Shown piece after piece: positions 1-8,636 of a stretch of DNA of 13,169 bases. The translations under genes and the position numbers were made by a program. Position 1 is the first letter of the stretch, and the number at the start of each line of letters is the position of its first letter. This stretch comes from CAYVXE01 sp964455375 (lineage in GTDB: Bacteria; Zhuqueibacterota; Zhuqueibacteria; Oceanimicrobiales; Oceanimicrobiaceae). The stretch lies in NCBI GenBank assembly GCA_964455375.1, contig CAYVXE010000115.1, positions 1 through 13,169 of the forward strand, given 5' to 3'. The notes below the pieces were generated by a model. The model was not told where the DNA came from. It ran no database searches and was given only the letters and a program-made list of their open reading frames with translations.

Positions 1-90
1 AACATCACATATTTTTATCGTTTGTTTGTTTATGACAAATTCGGACTACGGGCAGGCAGCAATGAAGTCAGCGGTCGGATAACCAATTAA
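1..90 (+). CDS. C-terminal end of a protein with a fibronectin type III-like tail (partial)
   Basis: Frame 1 is open from the window edge to a TAA at 88-90 and encodes 29 residues. The stretch YRLFVYDKFGLRAGSNEVSG has the look of the last two strands of a fibronectin type III domain (alternating aromatic/aliphatic residues, a D-x-x-G turn, then SNEVSG). Such domains are typical of secreted or cell-surface proteins. The protein ends about 6 residues after the domain, with no PEP-CTERM anchor and no type IX secretion domain visible. The stop lies 21 bp before the next start, which fits co-transcription. Only the tail is visible, so the function of the whole protein is unknown. Confidence 0.55.
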   Translation, partial: NITYFYRLFVYDKFGLRAGSNEVSGRITN

Positions 91-111
91 ACCTAACATG
101 GAAAAGGGAAT

Positions 112-957
112 ATGAACTTTTCGAATCAAATGCGGTATTTCCTGGAAGCCTGGAAAAATTCAGTCCAATCGTTGAAGCAGGCACAAATACTTGTGCTTTT
201 TTTCGGGTATGCTATTTTACAAATTATCATTCTTTTATCACTCATATTTTTTGCGTACGCACCGCTTTCCGGCTTGTATGTCCCAATGATACAGAAACTT
301 TTCGGTGAACCTGCGCTGCATTATCCCAACAACTATCTCGTCCTGCCCACCCTGTTCACATGGGCAAATATCATTCTCAGCGGATTGATAGGTATTCTCA
401 TCGTCGGTGCAGGCACGGATTTATTTGCCGCAAAATTTACTCAAAAACAAGTAACGATTGGTATGGGGTTTCGAGACACACTACCCAAATATCTTTTCCT
501 GTTCATTGCATGGTTCATTGAAACGTTAATAGTTACGCTCATTCTAATTGGCACCCCCATACTTCTGGCAAAATTAATGCCTGAGGTTCAGGGAATCGTG
601 ACTCAATCGATAACAACTTTTCTGGCACTATTTTTCAGTGCGATGTTCGCATACACAACAGCGCTTATTATTCTCGAAAAAAAGGGAGCAATTGCTGCCG
701 TGGCTAAAAGCTTGTCCCTGTTTGGAAAATTTCCGGTTATCAGTTTTTTACTCATTGCATTGCCCAACATCATTAAAATGCCCCTGGAGCTCTTGTCCGG
801 CAAAACACAATTTCTCATCGCAAAATTCAATCCGGAAATCATCGGTATCATCCTTGGATTAAGTATCATCATTTCTATTTTTGCAAATTATTTTCTAGTG
901 GGCACTGTTACCCGTTTTTTCATTTCACTCAAGGACAAAAAAATCTTTCTAACGTAA
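112..957 (+). CDS. Six-helix integral membrane protein of unknown function
   Basis: The 281-residue protein has about six hydrophobic segments (approx. residues 26-50, 78-100, 127-151, 167-188, 208-222 and 241-265). It has no signal peptide, no enzymatic motif and a short basic C-terminus (KDKK). The segment near residues 185-205 (ILEKKGAIAAVAKSLSLFGK) resembles the short loop between helices in poorly characterised families related to the glycerophosphodiester phosphodiesterase membrane domain, but the resemblance is weak and no function should be drawn from it. The start is supported by an AAAAGGGA Shine-Dalgarno-like sequence at 102-109. It lies 16 bp upstream of the TPR lipoprotein gene and is probably the second visible gene of the polysaccharide operon. 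A role in envelope transport or assembly is only a guess. Confidence 0.75.
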   Translation: MNFSNQMRYFLEAWKNSVQSLKQAQILVLFFGYAILQIIILLSLIFFAYAPLSGLYVPMIQKLFGEPALHYPNNYLVLPTLFTWANIILSGLIGILIVGAGTDLFAAKFTQKQVTIGMGFRDTLPKYLFLFIAWFIETLIVTLILIGTPILLAKLMPEVQGIVTQSITTFLALFFSAMFAYTTALIILEKKGAIAAVAKSLSLFGKFPVISFLLIALPNIIKMPLELLSGKTQFLIAKFNPEIIGIILGLSIIISIFANYFLVGTVTRFFISLKDKKIFLT

Positions 958-973
958 GGGAACATCATACATC

Positions 974-2455
974 ATGAAGCATGGAAAACACCATTTTAAT
1001 CTTATCACGATAGTTGCGTTTGTATTAACCGTTTCCGGCTGTACTTCCGACGCACCTATCCTACAACAATACCGCGCGGAAAAAATGCTCTTCGGCGCCA
1101 ACAAACTCTTTCAAAAAGTCATGATCAATCCTCGCATCGCCAGCACTGCCGACTACCGAGCTGCTATTACGGCGTACAACAATGTTCTGACTAATTTTGA
1201 CCATCACACCGCAAACGCATCCACCCAAAAGGTTCTAAAGCAAAGCTATTTAACGGTTGCACAATTATGGATTTTGCAGGGTGAATATGACAAAGCAACA
1301 CAAATTTATGATGCATTTTTGCAGGACTTCCCGGAGGACAAGAATTACGGCCTGTTTGTACATTTTGCCAACGCTAAATCCAATGAACGCATCTTCAATC
1401 TCAACAAAACACTTTCCGAATATGAAACCATTATCCGTCAATTCGGCGATATACAGGACCCGCTCAAACCAAACATCAATGTCCTGAATCTGCCGCTCGC
1501 AGTGGCCAGGCTCAATGCCTCAAAAGACGCAGGCAATTCAAAAGCAGACCAGTACAAAACCGCCGAAAATTATTATCTGGTACAAATCAGACGTCATCCG
1601 AAATCTGAAACCGCGTTCTATTCAACGACCTTCTTAGCATCCATTTATGCGGATCAACAACGTTGGTATAATGTCATTGACTTATTTGACAAACTCATCA
1701 AAGATTACCCGGGCAAAAAAGAACTTGCCAATATAAAACTCTCTTTAGGAAATGTTTATCTCGATGGAATGAATCAACCCGCTAAAGCCATACAAATTTT
1801 TGATAGTCTTTTGAAAAAACACAAAGATGATGACCTTTCCGGGTATGTTTATCTGGCGAAAGCCAGGGCAATTATTAAGATCAAACAGTATGACAAAGCC
1901 AGAAATCTTTTGAAATGGATTTTGGAAACCTATCCGGCAAACCAGAGTTTGTGCGCTTCATCACAATTGACCCTCGCATCCACGTATGAGCTTCAGGGTC
2001 ACTGGTCCCGTGCCGTTGGCGAATATCGATGGGTGAAAGAAAAATATCCGGCTACGCCGCAAGGGCTATATATCCCTCTGTACATAGCGGATTACTATCA
2101 GAAACATGGTGAAAAACAATTGGTTGAAGATTCGCTGAATGAAGCCATTAAACAGTACCGGACACTGGTAAAAAAATATCCGAAAACCGTACTTGCGGGA
2201 ATGGCTCAGGAATACATTATTTATTGTCTGTCTGCTCAAAAAAACTGGGCATCCGCAGCAGAAGCCGCCAACTCCCTCAAACGAATATATCCCGGCACCA
2301 GATCCGAAATCAGTTCCTATCTGTTTCTTGGACAAATATACGAAAACTCGCACCAGACTAAAGAAGCCAGACAAATCTACAACCGGTTCCTTAAAAAGTT
2401 TCCGCACCACCCGCTGGCTTCGCAGGTGCAGAACAAACTAAAACTGTTGAATTAA
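974..2455 (+). CDS. TPR-repeat outer-membrane lipoprotein, PrsT-like by position
   Basis: The 493-residue protein begins with a lipoprotein signal peptide: basic residues 2-7, a hydrophobic core at 10-20, and lipobox VSGC with the lipidated cysteine at 23. The rest is helical repeats of TPR or BamD/YbgF-like type, for example around 104-120 (YDKATQIYDAFLQDFP), 232-246, 266-283, 306-321, 343-359, 391-404, 425-440 and 462-478. Several end in the D/K-x-x/Y-P turn typical of TPRs in periplasmic scaffolds. Residues after 23 should be periplasmic, anchored to a membrane by lipid. In XrtA loci a longer TPR lipoprotein called PrsT lies next to PrsK and PrsR. This gene occupies that place but is much shorter, so I do not assign the symbol. 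The gap to prsK is 17 bp. Likely role: scaffold for the export apparatus (inference). Confidence 0.85.
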   Translation: MKHGKHHFNLITIVAFVLTVSGCTSDAPILQQYRAEKMLFGANKLFQKVMINPRIASTADYRAAITAYNNVLTNFDHHTANASTQKVLKQSYLTVAQLWILQGEYDKATQIYDAFLQDFPEDKNYGLFVHFANAKSNERIFNLNKTLSEYETIIRQFGDIQDPLKPNINVLNLPLAVARLNASKDAGNSKADQYKTAENYYLVQIRRHPKSETAFYSTTFLASIYADQQRWYNVIDLFDKLIKDYPGKKELANIKLSLGNVYLDGMNQPAKAIQIFDSLLKKHKDDDLSGYVYLAKARAIIKIKQYDKARNLLKWILETYPANQSLCASSQLTLASTYELQGHWSRAVGEYRWVKEKYPATPQGLYIPLYIADYYQKHGEKQLVEDSLNEAIKQYRTLVKKYPKTVLAGMAQEYIIYCLSAQKNWASAAEAANSLKRIYPGTRSEISSYLFLGQIYENSHQTKEARQIYNRFLKKFPHHPLASQVQNKLKLLN

Positions 2456-2472
2456 ACGACACGGCAGGGCAA

Positions 2473-4632
2473 ATGCTTCTTTTGGTTATCGTTACAATTG
2501 CAATCATTTCTGTCAGTTCGGCACTGATTTCTCTGTTTAAGATTCAGAACCGGAAACTGGCGGGTTATTATTTTATCTCTGCCATATTAGTCTCTTTGCT
2601 GCAATTGGCACTGTACTCTGCACTCCCTGGACACATTCACATAACTTTTATCCCGGCAAACCAGATAATCTTAATCGTCATCAGCCTGCTGGTGCCAATT
2701 TGTTATAAGATCTCTTTTGTTCTTGGAAACTCAACCGGGAAAACCAAACGGAACACTATCAAATTATTGAGCTACTGGTTATTAAGTCTGACTTTTTCCG
2801 GGTTTATTCTTAAAGGAACGGTGATACAAACAGTCATCTCCGGTTCTGTAAATCAAATGGCATTTTCAGGAACCGGGCATTATTTTCTTCTCTATCTAAT
2901 CATTGCCAATATCCTGAATCTGACATTTTTAGAAAATAAGATGCGGGTGGAAAGTCAACCCCTGCGCATCCGTATTCCGCTAATCTTCCTAATGGGAAGT
3001 TTTATTTTTACGATTATTTTTGCTTCGAACAGCATCCTCACCGGAAACGTCAACATACTCCTGTTAGTAGTGCTTTCTGCTTTTATATGTGCAACCTACG
3101 CATCCCATATTTTTCTGAGCATCCTTTCAGACATTGGCTCGGAGACCGTTTCAGTAAACAGGGACTTCCTGTATTCATCCTTTATGCTTATGGTCATCGG
3201 AGCTTACCTGATTCTCATCGGATTTCTGGGTAAATTAGTCAGCATCATTGGCGGAAATGTGCAAATATTTTTCTCAGTGATCACCGCCGGTGTCGTGTTG
3301 CTTATTTTCTTTAAGCTCATCACTTCCATGTCGATCAAAAACAAAATCAAAAAATTTACAGACAAATCATTCTTCAAAGAAAAATATGATTACCGGGCAG
3401 TTTGGAGCACGTTTAGTGAAGACATTTCTATCCACCTGGAAAAAGACCCGCTTTGTGAAGCCATTCTCAATTCCATTGTCCACATTTTACAGGTAGAAAA
3501 AGCGGCCTTGTTCACGCTCGACCAGCAAAACAGGACACTTTATGTCGCGAAACAAACGGCATTGTCGGGCGAACTCTTTGAATTATCCTTAAAACATGAA
3601 TTTTGTGACTGGCTCTGGCGGCTGAACCGTCCGGTGGATTTAACAAAAAATCATGCACCTGAAACCACACCGTTTCAAAATACAAAAGACCGTTTTCTTC
3701 GACTGGAACTGATTGTCTGCGTGCCTTTATCCACAAAAAAGGGCTTATTGGGAATTGTTGCATTAGGGCAAAAAATAACGAATAAATCTTACACGGATGA
3801 AGATCTTAAACTGTTGGAAACTTTTGCAAATCACACTGCCATTGCGCTGCAAAACCTGAACTCCCAGGAAAATTTGCGAGACGCAAAAAAAATGGAATCG
3901 TTGCATAAAATTTCCTCTTTCATTTTACACGACTTGAAAAACATTTCTTCGTCGCTTTTCATGCTTACCCGGAATGCACAAAAACATTTAGATGAGCCGG
4001 ATTTTCAAAAAAGTCTGCTCAAAACACTGACATCCTCAACAAATAAAATGAAAACATTGCTGTCAAAAATTTCTTTTGACAACCAAAACATATCTGTGGA
4101 ATTTGCCGAAACCGACGTCAACGGTATCCTTCAAAGTGTCCTTAAAACAGTTGATTTCGGAGCGGACATCTCGGTAGACTTAAAACTACAGTCCCTGCCT
4201 CCGGTCAAAACAGATGCACAGCAACTGCAGAAGATCATTCTCAATTTGGTTCTCAATGCGTTGGAAGCGATGCCGAATGGCGGAACGCTCACTTTGCATT
4301 CAGCCTGCTGTCCGGGACACTCGGTGCAACATGATTTGAACGGGCTCTCAGAAAAAGACCTCATTGAAATCCGGGTTCAGGATACCGGCGTCGGCATGGA
4401 CAAAGAATTTATTTCACAAAAGCTTTTTAAACCGTTCAGTACCACAAAACCCAAAGGTTTGGGTATCGGTTTGTTCCACTGCAAAGAGCTGGTGCATGCG
4501 CTGCAGGGAGAGCTAAACGTTCAAAGCGTCAAAAACACTGGAACGACTTTTTTTGTTTATTTACCTGTACTTAAAAACAATCAACAGAAATTATCGCCGA
4601 AAGACACCTTTATTTCAACACAACAAACGTGA
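2473..4632 (+). CDS. prsK: Membrane sensor histidine kinase PrsK (XrtA/PEP-CTERM type)
   Basis: The 719-residue protein has about nine membrane segments in residues 1-281, a GAF domain at about 320-463, and a kinase core. The linker holds the PrsK hallmark K-Y-D-Y-R at 304-308 just after the last helix. The H box is FILHDLKN with the phospho-accepting histidine at 486. The ATPase domain shows an N box NLVLNALEA (Asn595), G1 box DTGVGMD (from Asp637) and G2 box GLGIGL (662-667). All key residues are present, so it should be an active autokinase. It would phosphorylate the regulator encoded by the next gene, whose start overlaps its stop by 4 bp. The input signal is unknown; both the membrane region and GAF could sense it. 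Family identity is from motif recall and is fairly firm because of the KYDYR and HDLKN signatures and the adjacent PrsR. Confidence 0.9.
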   Translation: MLLLVIVTIAIISVSSALISLFKIQNRKLAGYYFISAILVSLLQLALYSALPGHIHITFIPANQIILIVISLLVPICYKISFVLGNSTGKTKRNTIKLLSYWLLSLTFSGFILKGTVIQTVISGSVNQMAFSGTGHYFLLYLIIANILNLTFLENKMRVESQPLRIRIPLIFLMGSFIFTIIFASNSILTGNVNILLLVVLSAFICATYASHIFLSILSDIGSETVSVNRDFLYSSFMLMVIGAYLILIGFLGKLVSIIGGNVQIFFSVITAGVVLLIFFKLITSMSIKNKIKKFTDKSFFKEKYDYRAVWSTFSEDISIHLEKDPLCEAILNSIVHILQVEKAALFTLDQQNRTLYVAKQTALSGELFELSLKHEFCDWLWRLNRPVDLTKNHAPETTPFQNTKDRFLRLELIVCVPLSTKKGLLGIVALGQKITNKSYTDEDLKLLETFANHTAIALQNLNSQENLRDAKKMESLHKISSFILHDLKNISSSLFMLTRNAQKHLDEPDFQKSLLKTLTSSTNKMKTLLSKISFDNQNISVEFAETDVNGILQSVLKTVDFGADISVDLKLQSLPPVKTDAQQLQKIILNLVLNALEAMPNGGTLTLHSACCPGHSVQHDLNGLSEKDLIEIRVQDTGVGMDKEFISQKLFKPFSTTKPKGLGIGLFHCKELVHALQGELNVQSVKNTGTTFFVYLPVLKNNQQKLSPKDTFISTQQT

Positions 4633-6014
4633 ATCTTGAAAAACAAAAAATTTTAATCATCGATGACGATGAGACGATCCGGGAACAGTTTTACTGGAGC
4701 CTGAAAGACGACTACCGGGTTATTCTCACCGATAATGCCGAGCAGGCCCAGCTTCTCATCAAAGAAGAAAGCCCGGCAGTTATTCTGCAGGATTTAACCT
4801 TAACCGAAAATGGTAAAGCGGAAGATGGTCTGGCCTTATTTGAAAAAATTCAACTACTGACCCAGACAGCAAAAATCATCATCATGACTGGTAACGACAA
4901 AAAAGAACTCGCCATTCAAGCCGTTGAGTTGGGCGCCTACGATTTCTATAAAAAGCCCATCGACCTGGATGAAATTAAAATAATCATCAAACGCGCCTTG
5001 CAGATTCGTAATCTGGAAATGGAAGTGGGACGTTCTGCGGATGCGTATTCCGACTATTCCAACTACGAAATCATCGGCAAATGCCCGCAATTGCTGGAAG
5101 CTTATGACATTATTGAACGAACGAGCCCAACAGACACGACCATTCTCATCACCGGTGAAAGCGGTACCGGTAAGGAACTGGTCGCCCGAGCCATTCATCA
5201 ACAAAGTCTGCGTAAAGACAATCCCTGCATCATCATTAATTGCGGGGCCATACCGGAAAATCTGCTGGAAGCTGAGTTATTCGGACACGAAAAAGGCGCC
5301 TACACAGGTGCGCACATTGCCCGCAAAGGTAAGTTCGAGCTTGCAGACAAGGGGACCATTTTCCTGGATGAAATAGGTGAGCTCGCTCCCGGTTTGCAGG
5401 TAAAACTGCTGCGCTTTTTGCAAGAAAGAGAAATTGAACGCATCGGTGGACGAGAACCTATCAAACTGGATGTGCGCATCATTGCTGCAACCAATCGTAA
5501 TCTCGAAGATGAGCTAATTAAAGAAACGTTCCGTGCTGATTTGTACTACCGGATCAGCGTCATTACCATTCAGCTCCCTCCGCTTCGCGACCGCGGCAAA
5601 GACCTGATGCTGCTTGCCGAACACTTTTTGCATACCTTTCAAAAGGATTACAAAAAACAAATCCGCGGGTTTTCTCCGGTTGCAAAATCATTGATTGAAG
5701 ACTACCCCTGGCCGGGGAATATCCGTGAACTGCAAAACAAAATTAAACGCGCCGTCATTATGGCTAAACAGGCAATCATTCTCCCTGAAGATCTCAACCT
5801 GAGCAATCCACAGGCCATTGAAAAACGCTCCCTTAAAAACAAAGTCGCCGGATACGAAACAGAATGTATTAAAGAGTCCTTGTTTAGAAATGCCGGGAAT
5901 ATCAGCCGAACAGCAAAAGAACTATCCGTAAACCGGACAACCTTTTACGATATGCTGCACAAATATAACATCGACCACACGAAATATATTAGGAAAATAA
6001 AAAAAACAGGTTAG
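4629..6014 (+). CDS. prsR: Sigma-54-dependent response regulator PrsR
   Basis: This 461-residue NtrC-type activator has three parts. The receiver domain (about 7-120) has the acidic pocket at Asp12-Asp14, phospho-acceptor Asp55, the switch Thr in IIMTG and the Lys of KKP. The AAA+ domain has Walker A GESGTGKE (Gly176-Lys182) and Walker B GTIFLDE (Asp247, Glu248); the sigma-54 contact loop reads GAYTGA (223-228) in place of the more usual GAFTGA. A Fis-type helix-turn-helix occupies about 413-446. It should bind upstream enhancers and drive RNA polymerase with sigma-54 once phosphorylated by PrsK. The start is GTG at 4629 within a GTGA overlap with the prsK stop. No Shine-Dalgarno sequence is visible, so translational coupling is likely. 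The only sigma-54-like promoter I found is at the far end of the window. Confidence 0.92.
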   Translation: MNLEKQKILIIDDDETIREQFYWSLKDDYRVILTDNAEQAQLLIKEESPAVILQDLTLTENGKAEDGLALFEKIQLLTQTAKIIIMTGNDKKELAIQAVELGAYDFYKKPIDLDEIKIIIKRALQIRNLEMEVGRSADAYSDYSNYEIIGKCPQLLEAYDIIERTSPTDTTILITGESGTGKELVARAIHQQSLRKDNPCIIINCGAIPENLLEAELFGHEKGAYTGAHIARKGKFELADKGTIFLDEIGELAPGLQVKLLRFLQEREIERIGGREPIKLDVRIIAATNRNLEDELIKETFRADLYYRISVITIQLPPLRDRGKDLMLLAEHFLHTFQKDYKKQIRGFSPVAKSLIEDYPWPGNIRELQNKIKRAVIMAKQAIILPEDLNLSNPQAIEKRSLKNKVAGYETECIKESLFRNAGNISRTAKELSVNRTTFYDMLHKYNIDHTKYIRKIKKTG

Positions 6015-6021
6015 TTGCCGT

Positions 6022-6984
6022 ATGATTTTTAAAACGATTAAAATCACAGCACTTCTTATTTTGCTGGTATTTTGTTCAACGACCGGCGCCAGCGGCCAGG
6101 AATACGTCATTCAGGCTGGCGACAAACTAAATGTTACGTTCTGGCAGCAGCCGGACCTCAACACGGAAGCCACTGTCAGCTACACAGGAATGATCGATTT
6201 ACCGGTTATCGGACGCATCCGGGCAGCAGGCAACACACCCTCACAATTGAGTGAAAAAATTGTCGGACAGATGTCGCATTACCGGATCAACATCACCCAG
6301 GCATCGGTGGTTCTAACCGAATACCAACGCAACAAAGTTTATGTCACAGGGCAGGTAGGCGCCCCCGGCCCCTACTCTTTTGAAGTCGTCCCCAATCTCT
6401 GGAAAATCCTGCAGGAAGCCGGCGGCCCGCTGGAAACGGCCGATTTGAAACGGGTCACCATTATCCGGCCTGGTCAAAAAAACAACATTATGGCCATCGA
6501 TTTGACTGCTTTTTTCGAAAATGGCGATATCAATACATTGCCCACAATCTACGGCGGCGATACCATTAACGTGCCAGGCATCCCCATCACAAGTGGAAGC
6601 GAAGCATCAACGGGGCAGTCGCCGTTCTTGAGTAAAAATGAAATTTATCTCATGGGAGAGGTCGCTTCCCCCGGGAGATACAATTTCGAAAAAGATCTGA
6701 GCCTGCTGGATGCTCTGGTTATGGCCGGCGGCACCACCCAATCAGCCAAACTCTCCGACATCCGGCTGTTGAAACGCTTGAAATTCGGCAATACAACACT
6801 CATGAAAATTAATTTGAATGACTACCTGACTAAATCCGAACCACGGCCTTTGCGTTTACACCCGGGAGACACCATTTATGTGCCGCGCAAAGCAGGCGCC
6901 ATGTCCTTTATTTTGACAAGGTTACTGATACCCATTGCCACGTCGGTAAGCATCTTACTCGTAGTAAATACAATTAGAAGATAA
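6022..6984 (+). CDS. Wza-type polysaccharide export protein with SLBB domains
   Basis: The 320-residue protein has a Sec signal peptide (hydrophobic core about 8-18, likely cut near ASG-QE at 23-26). A Poly_export domain follows (about 27-101, opening YVIQAGDKLNVTFWQQPDL), then two SLBB domains, about 105-185 (VYVTGQVGAPGPYSFE) and 207-288 (IYLMGEVASPGRYNFE). Wza-family proteins form the periplasmic and outer-membrane channel for capsule or exopolysaccharide. The cysteine at 18 is preceded by Phe, so there is no good lipobox, unlike E. coli Wza. The C-terminus (about 295-317) is strongly hydrophobic and ends in two arginines. It may be the outer-membrane-spanning helix or an inner-membrane anchor. 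The start is 7 bp after prsR, with AGG at 6008-6010 as a weak ribosome site. It is followed 6 bp later by the PCP gene, its usual partner. Confidence 0.93.
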   Translation: MIFKTIKITALLILLVFCSTTGASGQEYVIQAGDKLNVTFWQQPDLNTEATVSYTGMIDLPVIGRIRAAGNTPSQLSEKIVGQMSHYRINITQASVVLTEYQRNKVYVTGQVGAPGPYSFEVVPNLWKILQEAGGPLETADLKRVTIIRPGQKNNIMAIDLTAFFENGDINTLPTIYGGDTINVPGIPITSGSEASTGQSPFLSKNEIYLMGEVASPGRYNFEKDLSLLDALVMAGGTTQSAKLSDIRLLKRLKFGNTTLMKINLNDYLTKSEPRPLRLHPGDTIYVPRKAGAMSFILTRLLIPIATSVSILLVVNTIRR

Positions 6985-6990
6985 AAATAA

Positions 6991-8595
6991 ATGAATAACC
7001 CAAAATTCTTTGACCTGAAAAATTTAGGCTTATCCGAAGATAAACAAATTTTCGATTGGCGTGTTTACTGGCACGTTTTCAAACGGCGTAAATTTCTCAT
7101 CTTCATTTCGGGAATCATCGGCGGTTTGGTGGGTTTGTTTATCGTTTTATCCGTGGTGAGAAAATATGAATCCACCACTTCCATTCTTGTGGAAGGCAGC
7201 AAACTCATGACCAGGGAAGTCCGCAAGGTTATTCCTGGGGTTACGGCAAACAACGAAATTGGGGCTCTCACCCGATATGCCACCAGTACGGCCTGCATTG
7301 TCGGGCTCATAAATACGCTTGGTTTGACCCGCAATGCCGAAATCCATAAAACCGCTCGGGAACTGAAGAAACAGTTTCCCGACCGGACACTTAAAGAAAT
7401 CGAAAATTTGCTCTTTATCGATGATATTCGTAAGAGAATTGCCGTTACCAGCAAAGGCCGGGACATTGTGGAGATTTCCGCTTTGGATGAAAATCCTGAG
7501 ACGGCTTATCTGATGGCAAAAACCTTGTCGCAGGTGTTCATTCAGGAATCACAGAAAAGACAATTGGGCAGCATTCGCGGCGTACGGGAGTTCAGTGAAG
7601 AGCAACTCGCCATTTACAAAGATAAATTACAAAAATCGGAACAAAAACTTCGACAGTTCAAAGAGGGTCTTTTACAGAACCAAATGGATGATTCAACCCT
7701 CGACCCCAATGTACTGAACCGCTTGAAAACAGAAATATCGACCATCGAAATCAATATTAAGAGTAAAGAAAACCGCCTTCAGCAACTGAGCAAGCGGCTT
7801 CCTGTAAACACACTGCCAAAGATACAAAAAAATCATTTAATCATTGCCTCTGAAAATAGTCTGCTCACCAAATCCAGAGATCTGGCAATAAACCTGAAAA
7901 CCTTCAACTGGAATTCACCCCAGATTCTAAAAATCAATAATGACATTAACAGATTGAGAAATCAGATTCGTGACAGTTATCGTAACAAATTAAGAACCTC
8001 GCCTAACAGAGTGGCGGCCTACCAGATCGAAGCGATACTGGAACAAAAAATGACACAGTTGGACATCAAAATCTTACAGACGCAGCGGGATGAATTGCAA
8101 AAACTTTCCGACCTACTGGAAACAAATATCGCTAAAGGCCCTGCACAGGATTTAACACTGCAAAATCTCCGGCAGGAAGTTGAACAGAACCGGCAAATCT
8201 ATCTCAACTTCCTGAATCAAGCCAGAGGCACACAAATCGAAGAAGAAGTACAGCGAAAGGATGCCGAGTTTCGTCTGCAAATTATGGAACCGGCAAAAAA
8301 ACCACTGTACCCTCAGGGACTCGGGCGAAAAATTATTTTACTGTTATCCCTTTTAGGCGGATTAGGCACCGGCGTCGGAATAGTTGTCGGCCTGGAATTT
8401 ATCGACCAATCCGTGAAAGATGTCCATGAGGTCGAAAAAGAATTTCACCTTCCGGTGTGGGGGGTTATTCCAAACCTGGATGAATTTAGGGTAAGTACCT
8501 GGAAACGAGAAGGTATGATTTATATTCTCCTTCTCTTTGCAACAGCCATTGCGGCGACATTGATTGTCATCATCAAAAAAGGGAATTTACTTTAA
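6991..8595 (+). CDS. PCP/Wzz-type polysaccharide chain-length determinant without a kinase domain
   Basis: The 534-residue inner-membrane polysaccharide co-polymerase has a Wzz N-domain around the first helix (residues 35-56, preceded by VYWHVFKRRK). A long periplasmic part follows, with coiled-coil heptads at about 195-420. The proline-rich motif EPAKKPLYPQG precedes the second helix (448-469), and the cytosolic segment DQSVKDVHEVEKEFHLPVWGVIP is typical of the family. A third hydrophobic helix (about 508-528) at the extreme C-terminus would place the last residues in the periplasm. There is no Walker motif: the BY-kinase is a separate gene about 1.3 kb downstream, as in split CapA/CapB-type systems. 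It would set polymer length and gate export with the SLBB protein. The best family match in memory is the chain-length protein of XrtA loci, but general GumC-like membership is the safe call. Confidence 0.92.
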   Translation: MNNPKFFDLKNLGLSEDKQIFDWRVYWHVFKRRKFLIFISGIIGGLVGLFIVLSVVRKYESTTSILVEGSKLMTREVRKVIPGVTANNEIGALTRYATSTACIVGLINTLGLTRNAEIHKTARELKKQFPDRTLKEIENLLFIDDIRKRIAVTSKGRDIVEISALDENPETAYLMAKTLSQVFIQESQKRQLGSIRGVREFSEEQLAIYKDKLQKSEQKLRQFKEGLLQNQMDDSTLDPNVLNRLKTEISTIEINIKSKENRLQQLSKRLPVNTLPKIQKNHLIIASENSLLTKSRDLAINLKTFNWNSPQILKINNDINRLRNQIRDSYRNKLRTSPNRVAAYQIEAILEQKMTQLDIKILQTQRDELQKLSDLLETNIAKGPAQDLTLQNLRQEVEQNRQIYLNFLNQARGTQIEEEVQRKDAEFRLQIMEPAKKPLYPQGLGRKIILLLSLLGGLGTGVGIVVGLEFIDQSVKDVHEVEKEFHLPVWGVIPNLDEFRVSTWKREGMIYILLLFATAIAATLIVIIKKGNLL

Positions 8596-8636
8596 TGGTC
8601 AATTCATTCTAATCATTAATTCAGAGTAAATTCATT

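Noticed and set aside
2610..2625. TGGCACTG... inside prsK as a sigma-54 promoter
   Set aside because: The GC is one base off the required spacing and the site is deep in coding sequence.
8596..8636. Promoter for the TPR gene in the 41-bp gap
   Set aside because: No recognisable -35/-10 or sigma-54 elements; only a short AATTCATT direct repeat is visible.
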